64,000 nucleotides of DNA from Megamerina dolium (GCA_963854835.1 OY978527.1:18943345-19007344); one strand, 5' to 3'; shown: positions 46,062 to 57,520, counted from the first letter of the stretch. Notes: generated from the letters alone by a model not told the origin. Translations and numbers: made by a program.

Positions 46062-47150
46062 GTGGCCTACAAAGTTGCCTGTCCTATATCGAGGAGTAAG
46101 AAGAGTGACCTGAAGTCCAAGCTCAGAAGAATCTTTAACGATTGCTATGCAACGGGTGACTTTCAGGAGTATAGATATTTCTTGAGGGAATATAAAAAAG
46201 CTATACGGACTGCAAAGACAAAATCTTGGCGGGAACATTGCGAGTCGATAGAGGCCACGAAGGACTCAGCAAGACTCGGTAAAATCCTGGCTAAAGATCA
46301 CTCAAATAAAACCTTTATAAAGAGCGCCGATGGCACTTGGGCGGAATCGGCGGCCGAAACTTTAGATATCCTCATAGATACACACTTTCCAGACAGTCCT
46401 GATGAGGCAACGCAAGGAAGCGAACCGGTACAGCAGGAAGTATCGGCGGCGCTGCTGGATAAAATCATGACTGAGGAGAAAATAGGGTGGGCAATTAATA
46501 GTTTCTCACCTTTTAAATCTCCGGGGGTAGACGGTATTCTCCCTATAATGATGCAGAAGACTCAGAAATCTTTGGTTAAGGAGCTAAAGGAGATCTTCCG
46601 TGCTTGTATTCGCTACAACCATATCCCGACTACATGGAGGAGAACAAGAGTGGTTTTCATTCCCAAATCGGGTAGAAGAGGACATGAATTGGCCAAGGAC
46701 TTCAGGCCAATAAGTCTTATGTCCTTTGTATTAAAAACTCTAGAAAGAATCTTAGACTTATATATACGGAAGCTTCTAGATGAGAAATCTCTCTCTTCAG
46801 TACAGCATGCGTACTTGAGGGGGAGGTCTACAGAAACTGCGCTACATGAGGTGGTACGCATAGTATAAACAATTCACTCTGGCAGCGTTTGTTGACGTAG
46901 AGGGAGCGTTCAATAACGTCAAGGCATATTCCATTAGATCCGCCCTTGCCAGTACAGAAATAGCAGAACCAATTAGAAATTGGATCTCATCCCTACTTAT
47001 TAACCGCGAAATAACAGCTGAGCTAGGGGGTGCGAAACGTAGTAAGCAGGTACGTAGGGGCACACCGCAGGGAGGCGTGCAGTCCCCCCTGCTCTGCCTC
47101 ATAACTATAAACGATATCCTTGTAAGACGGATTTACTGCTCTTTACGAGA
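46062..47150 (+). pseudogene. Reverse transcriptase of the R1/LOA-type LINE, YADD box deleted
   Basis: Continuous to 46868: KTKSWREHCESIEATKDSAR, SFSPFKSPGVDGILPIMM, FIPKSGRRGHELAKDFRPIS and RGRSTETALHEVVR. After a frame change come AAFVDVEGAFNNV (motif A) and TPQGGVQSPLLC (motif B). Directly after NDILV the sequence jumps to the thumb (TKYLGLTIDCKLNWK), so the catalytic YADD segment is gone. Confidence 0.78.
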
Positions 47151-47318
47151 AAGTACAAACCACCTACCTTCAGACTACCAACACTAACTGGACAGCAATT
47201 AATCCTATCGTACAGTACCAAGTATCTGGGACTGACCATAGACTGCAAACTGAATTGGAAAACATGCATCGAGGAGAGAGTACGGAAGGCCTGCATCGCT
47301 TTCTATGCTTGCAAATCG

Positions 47319-48604
47319 ATGTTTGGTAAGAAGTGGGGTCTAAGGCCGAACATGGTACTCTGGATGTACCAAGCGGTAGTGAGACCGGTGTTGACCTATG
47401 GCTCTGTAGTTTGGTGGGAAGCTCTACGGAAGAACTATAACACCAATAAACTACGGAAAGTTCAGCGCACTGCGTGCGTTGGTGCCACTGGGGCCTGTCG
47501 CACGTGCCCTGTAGCGGCCTTGGATCCTATTTTGAACCTCCTTCCAATTGACTTGCACATACTATGTACTGCATCGCAAACGGCACTCAGACTCAGGGAA
47601 TCTGGATGTTGGAAGTGTACTCAACAAGGACACAGTAGCATCCTTAGGAATGTACCAATAGATTTAGTTGACAACAGGACGGACTTCTGCCCTCGCAAGC
47701 TGGCTTTTGAGAGAGGCATCAAGGCCGTATTTCCAAGTAGAAATGAGTGGAAGAAAGGTGGGATCCTGACTGGTAGGGATACACACATTTTCACTGATGG
47801 TTCCAAAATGGACTCTGGAGTTGGAGCAGGAATCTATTCGTAGTCCTTAGAAATATCAACGTCCGTAAAACTCCCTTCTTATTGCAGTGTGTTCCAGGCG
47901 GAGGTATACGCAATTCTGCAAGCATGCGAATTGCTCCAACAAAGGAACATAACTGGAAAGGCAACAATTCTCTCCGATAGCCAGGCAGCTATAAAGGCGC
48001 TAGCCGCGCCAACTGTTAGTTCAAAGCTGGTTGGAAAGTGTAAACTAATAATAACCGCAATATCTGCCTACCTCGAAGTATCAGTTATCTGGGTTCCAGG
48101 ACACAAGGGAATCGCAGGCAACTAGAATGCTGATGAGCTAGCTCGCAGGGAATCATCTGCAGGCAATGAACGAACACCCTATGCCGATGTAGGTGTTCCC
48201 CTAGCTGAAGCCATTTCCATTTCCATTTGTTTAGCAAAGCGCAGCGGAAATGGACTAGCACCACGACCTGCACAATTTCAAAAGCCACCTGGCCAGACTA
48301 CAGCGAGAAGAGGACAAGGAGCCTTCTGAGTAGATCTAGGGCCGTCACACACAAACTAATAGCAGTATGCACAGGCCACTTGTACACATGCGGAGAAAAT
48401 GGGTATCCCGCACAACGACCATTGCAGAAGCTGCAACGACATAACCGCTAAGAAGACGGTAGAGCATTTCTTGTGCAAATGCGCGGCCTTATCCAGAAAC
48501 CGATTAACATCCTTAGGTAGCCCTTTCTTTGATAACCTAGGACAGGTATCTAAAATAGAGATCTCCCATATCCTTCAGTTCATAAACAATTCCGGCTGGT
48601 TGTA
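47319..48604 (+). pseudogene. LINE thumb, RNase H and C-terminal zinc motif
   Basis: 47319-47843 carries the thumb (KKWGLRPNMVLWMYQAVVRP) and the RNase H start (HIFTDGSKMDSGVGAGIYS, then a stop). 47889-48125 continues RNase H (SDSQAAIKAL; VIWVPGHKGIAGN, then a stop). Further pieces to 48604 include the cysteine-rich tail. RNase H would remove template RNA; three stops inactivate it. Confidence 0.75.
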
Positions 48605-48889
48605 ACATATCCTTCAACACTCAGTAGGTCTTAGCGAGATTTATGGCTCAAAACGGCATTTTATTTGCTACTTGAGCGACCAGGGTCGCAGCCATTCTAC
48701 CTATCTACCTACCTACTCAGGGCGCAATCTCTATTTATATCATTCTTGTATTCTTTTCTTACACTTTTGTTACACACTGTCGTTTTTTGTTTATTCCTTT
48801 GTAACACTTGTGTTATATACTTTTGGTTTTTGTTTTTTTCTTCTGTTTGTTCATTCCTTTGTTACACACTTGTTATGCTTTTTTTCTGT

Positions 48890-49188
48890 CGATTGTTTAT
48901 TGCTTCATTACACTTTTGAAGATTGGGAACAATCTTCTAATAACATTCAAAAATAATATGGCAGAATTGATTGAAAATTCAGAAGTTGTCACATGGAAAT
49001 TCTCCGCTTGATTTTGGCATATTTGGGGAGTCCATTTCTTGCGAGTTGCCGACAGTAATGTCAAAGTTTCTTAAATTAGCCAGATTTTGACACAGCAGGC
49101 GAATGTAGTTTGGCGACTCGCTGTTCATATCATTTTGGGCAAGTCGCCAAAATATTCTGGCGAGTCCCGAATCATAATAGGGCTAATA
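48890..49188 (+). mobile_element. MITE (CATAATAGG family), first copy
   Basis: Shares CTTTTGAAGATTGGGAACAA, GCCGACAGTAATG-like, TTAGCCAGATT and a CATAATAGGGCTAATA end with the reverse complement of 55905-56185. Non-coding. Directly abuts SINE copy D. Confidence 0.65.
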
Positions 49189-49445
49189 ACATATTTAATA
49201 TTGAACATATTTTTTTTTTTCGATCGATACCAACCTGTCGGCAAGCAATTAGCAATTCTTCCAGCAGTAATAATTTCCATGGAAAAGATTCTAAAAAAAC
49301 TTTGTGACAAAGCTTAGAAAAAGTGATGTCGCAAGAGTTCTGCCGTTCGAAACTGGCTGAAATAACACGCACAACAATAATGGAAGAGAAGCTCGACCAA
49401 AGAGCCCTTTGGGGCTGTTAAGTGCCACATATTTATTTATTTATT
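49189..49445 (+). mobile_element. tRNA-derived SINE, copy D (5'-truncated)
   Basis: Lacks the tRNA-like head. Body (CCTGTCGGCAAGCAATTAGC; GATGTCGCAAGAGTTCTGCC) and the complete 3' end are present: GAAGAGAAGCTCG, AGCCCTTTGGGGCT stem-loop, AAGTGCCACATA and (TTTA)n. Confidence 0.8.
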
Positions 49446-50442
49446 TTTTGAAATTAATAAAGTAAGGCAATCGTAAAATTTGTGCTCATGTCATTAACTG
49501 GCATATCCATGTATCCATAAGGCATGTTTAGGTAGTGCCTAAATTACTGTGTCAAAATATCAATGAGAGGAGTCAAAATCTGTTCAGACAGTGTCAAAAT
49601 TATTAATCATGTGATTGAGAACAAAATTTAAAAAAAAAAATGTTTATTAACATACAATATTAAAGTCATATAAAGACAGAATATAAGTATGTTATTTAAC
49701 AATCCATTGAACGACAATCATGGCGTTCATTTTTCGTTGCACCAATTTAGATTGTTGGATGGTTACACATGATTACTGAGACAAAGGCGTAATATTTTGT
49801 ACTTCGTATGATGCAGTTGGAGGGTTTTTATTTTTGTTTTTCCACGCAAGCACTTGTGTTTCGACAAACTTGAATTCGTCGAAAATGGAAGAGATACGAG
49901 TGCATTGTTTGTATCTTTGGTCTTCGAACTAGAGTTTGTAGAAACACAACTTTCCGCGTTGAAAATCAGATAAATCTATCAAATATTAAGAAAGCGTAAT
50001 ATAGGCCCTTATTAGTCGGAATCTTTTTGACAAAATTCCATTTCCAAAATCTGTAAAAAAGCCTACGCTGAATTTATGTTGGAACTTAATTTTGACACGG
50101 TCGCGCCCTTTTTCAAACTTATTAAAATAATTGAGCCGTAAGATGTACGAAGCACCACATTCTACTTTTATAAACCGCGTCCGTACCAGAACCACTGCGC
50201 TTCCTGGTGTCAATAGCTCTCAACTCTTTCCTATATTGGCTTCGAAGGGACTGATTTTTGCCCTGATATCATGTTTTACTATATTCCTAGGAATTTTAGA
50301 CAATTGCTATTGCATAGCATCTAGGGCATGTTCCCCTTTTCCCGGTTAGAATAACTTGGATTTTTTGTATCCCACAAGTATTCATTAATTTGCAGCAGAG
50401 TAATAACTTCTTCAGTGAGAGGTCTGCTCACGAAAACACAAT
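49446..50442. other. Mostly gene-free; MADF-like transposon remnant at its right end
   Basis: 49446-49985 shows no coding signal. On the minus strand 50345-50120 reads FEANIGKELRAIDTRKRSGS and TDAVYKSRMWCF, a pattern like the DNA-binding (MADF/Myb-like) accessory protein of DNA transposons. The same segment occurs in the MITE at 14216-14502. Confidence 0.45.
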
Positions 50443-51075
50443 CAGCCCGATTCTGAATTTTTTCCCGGAAAATTGATCTTTCCCGAGAATAATTTCATCC
50501 TATTCTAAACAATCAGGGAACAGAGTAAAAAGGGAAACAGAATTTCGAATTTTCGAATACAGTTGTTTTACTTATTGTGCTTTGTTTTGAATAAGAAGTG
50601 TAATTTATTTGTGACACTTTAACAATAAATGTACACCAATAAATATAAAAATATAATTGTGCACAAACAATAAAAAAAAAAAGTATGTATAATAGCATAG
50701 CATTTAGAATGCTAGCAGAGGAGCAGGAGCGAGAGAAGCAACATAAAAGGATTGCAAGGAGGCATTAAGCGACGCGGCAAATCTGCTTGAACTGCCGGAA
50801 ACATTGTAATTATAAGAAGTTGCTTTTCTATGTGTTTATTATATTAATTATTCATTTTTAATGATTTGAAAATTATTGTAGGGTATTTGTAGAAACTACG
50901 TGCAATGTCCGGGTGCGATTGCGTCATGTTCAGTAGTATTTCATATTGAAATTTATGTTTTTTTTTACCTAAAATAAAATTAATGAAATAATTATATTTG
51001 TAATAATAATAAATATCATTTCTTCCATTTTCAATGAAAAAATATGAAATTTTTATTCAGAATCGGGCTGAATAT
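50443..51075 (+). mobile_element. Harbinger-like MITE with CCCGATTCTGAAT ends, copy 1
   Basis: Left CAGCCCGATTCTGAAT and right ATTCAGAATCGGGCTG are inverted copies. The interior contains ATGCTAGCAGAGGAGCAGGA, translating to MLAEEQEREKQHKRIARR, like the arginine-rich start of Harbinger transposases. It is shared with copy 2 at 56505-56892. Confidence 0.7.
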
Positions 51076-51432
51076 CTAAATAAAATAATAAATTTAAAGT
51101 TATAGAATTTCTTTGCTTAACGAGAAAATTCTCTCAATCAATACTTACTCAGGATATAAAACAAACGCGAATAGCTTTCTTTAAAGGGAATTTATATAGT
51201 TGTTTAAAATTTAATAATCCTTCGAAGTTGTCATATTAATAATAATGTACATAACATATGTATATGTACACAATACCCGCAAAGCAATTTTGCATTATTT
51301 AAAAATATTTTCCTTCTCATTTTCTTTTTCTCTATATAAAATTGCTTAAGGCAACACTGCTGAAATTCATCTGATTGGTGTCGAAAACAGCAATCAGAAC
51401 TGATTGACATGCATATGTTCATTTTTCTTTTT
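51076..51432. other. 3' flank of ZF-B
   Basis: AT-rich; possible 3' untranslated region of ZF-B. The segment 51375-51425 (CAATCAGAACTGATTGACAT; TGTTCATTT) resembles 14880-14935. No gene. Confidence 0.4.
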
Positions 51433-52544
51433 TTATATTGTGGTCTTATTGTAACTCTTTCCACTAGTACTAATTATTTTGTGTTTGGTTTTTTTGTGTG
51501 CAATTAACGATTGTCTTTGATTAAAGGCCGCTTCGCAAAGATCACAAACATATTCTCGAGCATTCTCATGCAACTTGAAATGAACTAATAGTGATTTCCG
51601 ACGTCCAAACTTTGCGTTGCAAACATTGCAGACGTGATTACGTTCTTTCGTATGAACAATTTCATGTTCTTTCCGCTGACGTGGATTGAAGAAGAACTTC
51701 TCACAATAAGAGCACTTAAATGGTCTTTCGTTACTATGTCGTTTCATATGTTCTTTCAATAGGCCCAAAGTTAAAAAACCTATACCACAATTTGCGCACA
51801 TGTAGGGCCGCTCACCAGTGTGGATGCGTCGTTCGTGTGTAACTAATTCAGTGCTTGTGTAAAATTGTTTTTCACAGTATGAACAATCATAATCTTTAAT
51901 TCCAGAGTGACGACGCTGATGTGCACGTAAACTGTACTCCGATTTGAATGCCATACCACACTCATCGCATTTGTAATTTCGTTCCACTCTGTGGCTTATT
52001 TCATGAAGACTTAATTGACCTTTTCCTTTAAATTGGCGATTACATTGTTTGCATACATAACAATCTGGCTTACACTCACTTTTACACAAGGAAGATACTG
52101 AAAAATCATCTGCGCTATAATCATCTGTGCTATCCTACACAATATCAATAATAGAAGTGTTTTTATACTCGTATATATATCAGAAAAAAAAATGTTGCTA
52201 CCACTCACATATGTTACATATTCATCCGACGCCCTTTTTATATTTATTGTCTCATCAGAAGTGGAAAAAATAAATTGTTCATTTCCTGATTCTTCTTCAA
52301 TTTTGACCAATTCGACTATTTCAGTTTTACCAACATCAAGCAGTGGTTCAATTGAAATTCTTTCAGATGTCTCTTCATTAATCCAGTCTTCATCATGAAT
52401 ATAATGGTCGTTTGATATATGATCCAATAATGCCGAAAAGACCGTATATTCTTTTTGGCATAACGAGCATTGGAATATGAATAGTTTATCTCTTCTAACG
52501 AAGACTTCACCACAACGTATTTTATCTTCATCCCTGACTTCCAT
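51433..52544 (-). CDS. ZF-B: C2H2 zinc-finger protein, 345 aa, two exons
   Basis: Exons on the minus strand: 52544-52209 (112 codons) and 52134-51433. The 74-bp intron is GTGAGTGG...TGTGTAG, phase 0 after a Tyr codon, the same position as in ZF-A and ZF-C. N-terminal block IRCGEVFVRRDKLFIF, then CSLCQKEYTVFSALLDHISNDH, then an acidic region. Exon 2 begins DSTDDYSADDFS, an internal doubling of the exon-start motif. Seven fingers follow, from CKQCNRQFKGKGQLSLH to CDLCEAAFNQRQSLIAHKK. Finger 3 ends H-x4-H (HERRIH) by one added residue. Contact positions of fingers 2 and 3 differ from ZF-A/ZF-C (for example S-Y-S-A versus L-H-N-A in finger 2), so a different target is expected. Probably a nuclear DNA-binding protein. 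Confidence 0.9.
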
Positions 52545-52691
52545 ACTTCTGCATAAAAATAATTGTAGTAACCTTATAAATAATGAATGAGTTATATTAA
52601 AATGTAAACTTTGCGTTGCAAATTAAGTGGACCTCCAATGAACGCGTAGACGTATGCGTGCATTTGACAGGGCAGAAAATACGCTATCTTA

Positions 52692-53549
52692 TAGCCTAGA
52701 CAGACGGCAGCCTAATTCCGGATTACCGGCGCACTTAATCCGAATAAAATAACCTAACAGACGGCAGTATTGCGGATTAACTAAACGGCTGATTGCTGTT
52801 TTATTAGGTCTGTCCACTTACATTACTATCACTATCAATTTCTGTCATCTATCACTCTCGATATGAGAAAATCTACAAGAAGTACGTGAACTGAAAACTA
52901 TCAGAAACTTGTAAATTGACATTCACCGTTCGTAATTGACAGCTGGATTTATTTGTTCGCCAACACTTTTCATGTTGAAAACTGTAAACAATTGTTGAAA
53001 GTTTTTTGTTAGCGAACTCACATAATGTTTTGAAAAATGGATGGAGAAAAATTCACGATGGACAATTTTCAGCAGTGTTGCCATCGCAAATTGCCTTATC
53101 CTCTTTTATTTTGAGCATTAACTCATAGAGTTTATGCGGATTAGCTGCAGTTAATGCCCGAGTTAATTCGAATTAACTCGATAATCCGGAATTAGGCTGA
53201 CGTTTGTCTAGGCTATTAGGTGTGTTCGCTTACAAAATACTTTCAACAATTGTTAACAGTTTTCAACATGAAAAGTGTTGGCGAACAAATAAATCCAGCT
53301 GTCAATTACGAACGGTAAATGAAAATTTACAAGTTTCTGATAGTTTTCAGTTCACGTGCTTCTTGTAGATTTTCTCATATCGAGAGTGATAGATGACAGA
53401 AATTGATAGTGATAGTAATCTAAGTGGACAGACCTAATAAAACAGCAATCAGCTGTTTAGTTAATCTACAATACTGCCGTCTTTCAGGTTATTTTATCCG
53501 GATTAAGTGCGCCGGTAATCCGGAATTAGGCTGCCGTCTGTCTAGGCTA
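52692..53549. mobile_element. 858-bp foldback/MITE palindrome between ZF-B and ZF-C
   Basis: Starts TAGCCTAGACAGACGGCAG and ends with the reverse complement, with TTA on both sides (52689-52691, 53550-53552). The left half (52692-53218) is a whole element with its own inner right end (GTCTAGGCTATTA near 53215). The right part (about 53222-53549) is an inverted partial copy. Arms of about 325 bp pair over nearly their full length around about 200 bp. Related single copy at 15041-15510. No coding sequence. Confidence 0.85.
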
Positions 53550-53552
53550 TTA

Positions 53553-53969
53553 TAATACTTTCAAATGATTAGATCAATCAACAAAAAAGAGAGAGCACCA
53601 CAGAAAATGTCGGATTTTGAGTGAACATTTTCACCGCTCGCTGCACGAATGAGTAGGACGGCTTTTTAGTCTTGCTTGAAATTCATTGAAATTATTGGTT
53701 GTGCACATTCTTTAGTTCAATATTCTTTGCATATATTTCTATGAAAAAGATTTTGCGTACCTCGTAAAAGCAAAGCTTATATGATTGCATGAATCCCACT
53801 AAAATGATCCGTGCGTATAATCTTGTGTTATCGGAACAATTATCGATAACTGTTATATCAACAGATTTGTTTGGTGCTTCTCAATTCCGTACTCGCATTT
53901 GTGAAATAGTGATTGTTATATTTACATGAAGTAACATATATTATTATTAAAATTAAATTTTCATCTGCT
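53553..53969. other. Upstream region of ZF-C
   Basis: No gene. It holds the presumed ZF-C promoter and leader; no TATA or initiator motif could be assigned with confidence. Confidence 0.35.
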
Positions 53970-55595
53970 ATGGAAGCGGTTGATGAATATAGAATACGGT
54001 GTGGCGAAGTATTCATTACTAAAAGTCAACTATACATATTTCACTGTTCATTATGCCAAGAAGAATATGCAGATTTTTCAACGTTATTGGAACACATATC
54101 CAAGGAACATTATACAGTCGATGTGTGCATTAATAGTGATGAACTAATAGAACAATTGCAAGATGAATGCAAAGTTGAGGACGATGGTGAATGCAAAGTT
54201 GAGGACGATGATGAATGTAATAAATATATTGAAGATGAATTGAATAGCGAATGTTTTCAGGATTGGCTCTCAAATGATTCCACACAAGAATCTATAAAAG
54301 AGGAAAATGTGTCATATGTGAGTATATGCTAATGTAATATTATATATTCATAACCACACATCTATTTATATAGGATAGCATAGACGCTGATACAAAGCGA
54401 GAAAGTTCGCCATATGTAAGTACATATAAATATTTTAATGTATATGTATTAAACGCCTATCAATTTATTAGGATAGCTCAGATGAATATGCGAAACTAGA
54501 AAATATAATGGAGGAAAACTATGTGAGTTTAGATAATATTATACTTTTACATAATAATGACATATGTATATGCTGAATAGTATACTACAGATGATGATAC
54601 CAAACAAGAAATTAAGGTGAAGCAGATTGTAACATACGTGAGTAGGATAAATTCGAAACTCGTTTTGTTAATAACTGCATATAGAAATTAATAGGATAGC
54701 GCAGATGATAATATTCAGCAAGAAATTAGAAGGGATAAAAATGTGGTATATGTGAGTGCAGAATACTGTAATACCACTACAAAATTTACGAATTTTGAAC
54801 TGTTATGTTTAATAGGATAGCACAGATGATTGCTCAGCCTCATCATTATACAGTAAGCAGCGTAAACCAGATTATTACACATGCAAACATTGTTATCGTA
54901 AATTCAAAGACTTGAGCGGCCACCGCCTCCACATGAAATGCCATAGCGTTGAAAGGAACTACAAGTGTGATCAATGTGGGTTGACCTTCAAGTTGGAACA
55001 TAATTTACGTGCTCACCGTCGCCGTCATACGGGAGAAAAGGATTATGAGTGTACATATTGCCCCAAACAGTTTTATACAAGTAGTGAACTAAAAATTCAT
55101 ATACGAACGCATACTGGTGAGCGCCCTTATGTTTGTGCGGAATGCGGTTTGTCTTTTAGAACATCGGCTGGACTAAGGGCGCATACAAACCGACACTCCA
55201 ATTTACGGCCATTTAAATGTGATTATTGTGAGAAAGCTTTTTATTCGGCGACTTTGCGCGATGATCACCTTATTGTACATACAAAAGAACGAAAGCACGC
55301 TTGTGATTTTTGTAACGCAACATTCGGAAGACGGAAAGCATTAATAGTGCACATGAAGTTGCATGCAAATGCAAGAGAATATGTTTGTGGCATTTGTGAG
55401 GCAGCTTTTAACCAAAAGCAATCACTAATAGCGCATAAAAAAACAAAGCATCGAATTATAAATATATCAGGTAAATCCATATTGCCCGAATCAAATCACT
55501 CTGTGCAAAATGGAACGGCGTGCGTGCAATGCAAAATAAAGTTTGCAAGTGCTGCATTTCTGTTGCAGCATGAAGAGTTGATGCATGGAAAATAA
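53970..55595 (+). CDS. ZF-C: C2H2 zinc-finger protein, 444 aa, six exons with linker micro-exons
   Basis: Exons 53970-54317, 54374-54415, 54472-54522, 54581-54637, 54695-54751 and 54816-55595; introns 56-64 bp, all GT...AG and phase 0. The start is chosen at MEAVDEYRIRCGEVFI because it aligns with the other paralogs; the upstream in-frame sequence is leader-like. N-terminal lone finger CSLCQEEYADFSTLLEHISK. The acidic linker contains a 9-codon tandem repeat (ECKVEDDGECKVEDDDEC). Micro-exons of 14, 17, 19 and 19 codons start D-S-x-D or Y-T-T-D and end in Tyr. Seven family fingers (CKHCYRKF... to CEAAFNQKQSLIAHKK) plus an eighth, CVQCKIKFASAAFLLQHEEL. Fingers 2, 3, 6 and 7 have the same contact residues as ZF-A; fingers 4 and 5 differ. 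Likely a nuclear DNA-binding regulator, divergent from ZF-B. Confidence 0.88.
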
Positions 55596-55904
55596 TCGGG
55601 TGATTGTTAGAATTGTTCAAGTATTTCTAATTAATGGTAAATTCTACATTATACGGTCAGACGTTGATACCTCCTAACAGAAAAATTACCAAATTTCAAT
55701 TTTCCATATTTAATATTTTATTTGAATTTGTCCATAAATTGACGTAGCTGCTGACCAATTTATGCAAAATTAGTTGGGAGGTTCCAACGCATTACCACTG
55801 ATTTATAAATGTAGAGTAAAACATAAAAACTTTACAAACAGCTTCACTGAATTAAAGCTATTATTCTGGAAACGAAAATAAATAAATTATTTAATTAAAC
55901 TAAT
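55596..55904. other. 3' flank of ZF-C
   Basis: AT-rich. AATAAATAAATTAT near 55877 could supply polyadenylation signals. No gene. Confidence 0.4.
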
Positions 55905-56185
55905 AGGCCTATTATGAATGCCAGAATTTTTTGTCGACTTGGCCCAAAATGGTATAAACAGCGACTCACTAAGATGCATTCGCGTACTGTTTCAGAATCT
56001 GGCTAATGTAAGAAATTTTGGCATCACTGTCGGCGACTTGCCAGAAATGGATTCGCCAAATATGCCAAATTCAAGCAAACAGAATTTGCATGTGACAACC
56101 TGCATTTTCAATAAATTCTATCATGTTTATTTTTGAATATTATTAGATTATTGTTTCCAATCTTCAAAAGTATAATGAAGCAATA
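55905..56185 (-). mobile_element. MITE (CATAATAGG family), second copy
   Basis: Opens TAATAGGCCTATTATGAATG at about 55901 and matches 48890-49188 in reverse orientation, ending at CAATCTTCAAAAGT. A 72-codon frame inside (55918-56136) is not conserved in the other copy and is not called as a gene. Confidence 0.65.
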
Positions 56186-56504
56186 AACAATATAGAAAAA
56201 AAAACGAAACATCAACAGAAAAAGAAAACCAAAGTGTAAGAAAGGAATATATATCTACAATTTAGAAAGTGTTTAAAGGCCTGACAAATGGTATAAAAAC
56301 CACTAAGAACTGTACAGGTGCGTATATAGGCGTGTGTGAAGCCGTAGGCAAAGGAAATGCTGTTGGTAGTAAAGCCGAATTGTTGATTTATTAAGGAATG
56401 AAACAAATTAAATTTCTTGACTTTTATACATCTACTTAATACATAACTAGATTAAAAACAAATTGATTTTTATTGATTTTATATTTTTTAGGAAAAAAAT
56501 TATT
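56186..56504. other. No gene seen
   Basis: AT-rich filler between two MITEs. Confidence 0.45.
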
Positions 56505-56892
56505 CGGCCCGATTCTGAATGTTCCCGGGAAATTGATCTTTCCCGAAAATAAATTCCTCCTATTCTAAACAATCAGAGAACAGAATAGAAAGGGAAACAG
56601 AATTTCGAATTTTCGAAGACAGTTATTTTACTTATTGTGTTTTGTTTTGAATAAGTGCAATTTATTTGTGACACTTTAACAATAAATCTAAATCAATCAA
56701 TATAAAAACAATATAATTGTGCACAAACAATAAAAAAATTATGTATACCATAGTATTTAGTTTGCTAGCAGAGGAGCAGGGGCGAGACAACAACAAAGGA
56801 CTGCAAGGAGGCAGTTACGGGACGCGGCAGAATAGGGGGAAAGGGAAAAGTGGAAAAATTCCCGTGGATTTCTTTTTGAGAATCGGGCTGAT
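56505..56892 (+). mobile_element. Harbinger-like MITE with CCCGATTCTGAAT ends, copy 2
   Basis: GGCCCGATTCTGAATGTTCC at the left, GAGAATCGGGCTGATT at the right. The interior matches copy 1 (CAGAATTTCGAATTTTCGAA; TTGCTAGCAGAGGAGCAGGG) but with a shorter right half. A further pair of single ends (GATTCTGAATAAGAATTCCC; TATTCTGAGTATGAATTCCC) lies at 56922-57005, suggesting nested insertion remnants. Confidence 0.7.
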
Positions 56893-57109
56893 TATAAAGT
56901 AATAATATGTTTACACATTCAGCTCGATTCTGAATAAGAATTCCCCGGGAATTTCCCCCTTTTTTCCTATTCTTGTATTCTGAGTATGAATTCCCCGGGA
57001 GTTTTTCCATTTTTCCTTTCTTCCTATTCTAAACGAACACCACAGGTAATTACGGAAATTAATAATATGACGGGGAACGTACAGAACCTAAACCACAACG
57101 GCACATCAG

Positions 57110-57495
57110 ATATTTTCAATTAATTAAAAATCGAACGACAATCGAAGAGAGCATTTGAATCCAAAGAGTATTGTTCAGCTATATTCCTCGATGTTGCTCA
57201 GATTTTTGATAGAGCGTGGAATGAAGGGCTAAAGTATAAAATAAGAAAATTTACACCAGAAAGCTCCCACCAAATACTAGAATCATACCTAGATAACCGC
57301 CGTTTTTTGTAATATATAAAGACTTTTCCACAGAAGAATTCAATATCAAAGCCGGAGTTCCACAGGGTAGCGTTCTTGGCCGCATTCTTTTATTATACAA
57401 TGCCGATCTGCCGACAGATGCACGGTTGTTGACATCTACATTTAATGACGATACTGCTTTCTTAAGCCGTGATCGAAACCCAATTGAGGCATCCA
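57110..57495 (+). pseudogene. Jockey-like LINE reverse transcriptase fragment
   Basis: Frames read YCSAIFLDVAQIFDRAWNEG (motif A, with the second Asp present), LESYLDNRRF, then after a shift AGVPQGSVLGRIL (motif B) and STFNDDTAFLSRD (motif C, with Asn for the usual Ala). The order and wording fit the Jockey clade. Both ends are truncated; it abuts an LTR on the right. Confidence 0.7.
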
Positions 57496-57520
57496 CAGTT
57501 GTACTAGTACTAGTTGAAAA

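Larger units (their letters stand above)
45894..48720 (+). mobile_element. R1/LOA-type non-LTR retrotransposon, 5'-truncated and defective
   Basis: Starts within the region between endonuclease and RT (RNPKRTSWNLFDKAVSDRL). RT, RNase H and the C-terminal zinc motif follow to a stop at 48603-48605, with a TACC-rich 3' end near 48690-48720. The endonuclease is missing and the YADD box has been deleted. Confidence 0.78.

Noticed and set aside
53913..53969. Earlier start for ZF-C giving 19 more residues
   Set aside because: It would use TTG, not ATG, and the added residues do not align with any paralog; the ATG at 53970 does.
55918..56136. 72-codon frame downstream of ZF-C
   Set aside because: It lies entirely within a MITE and the frame is not kept in the other copies.
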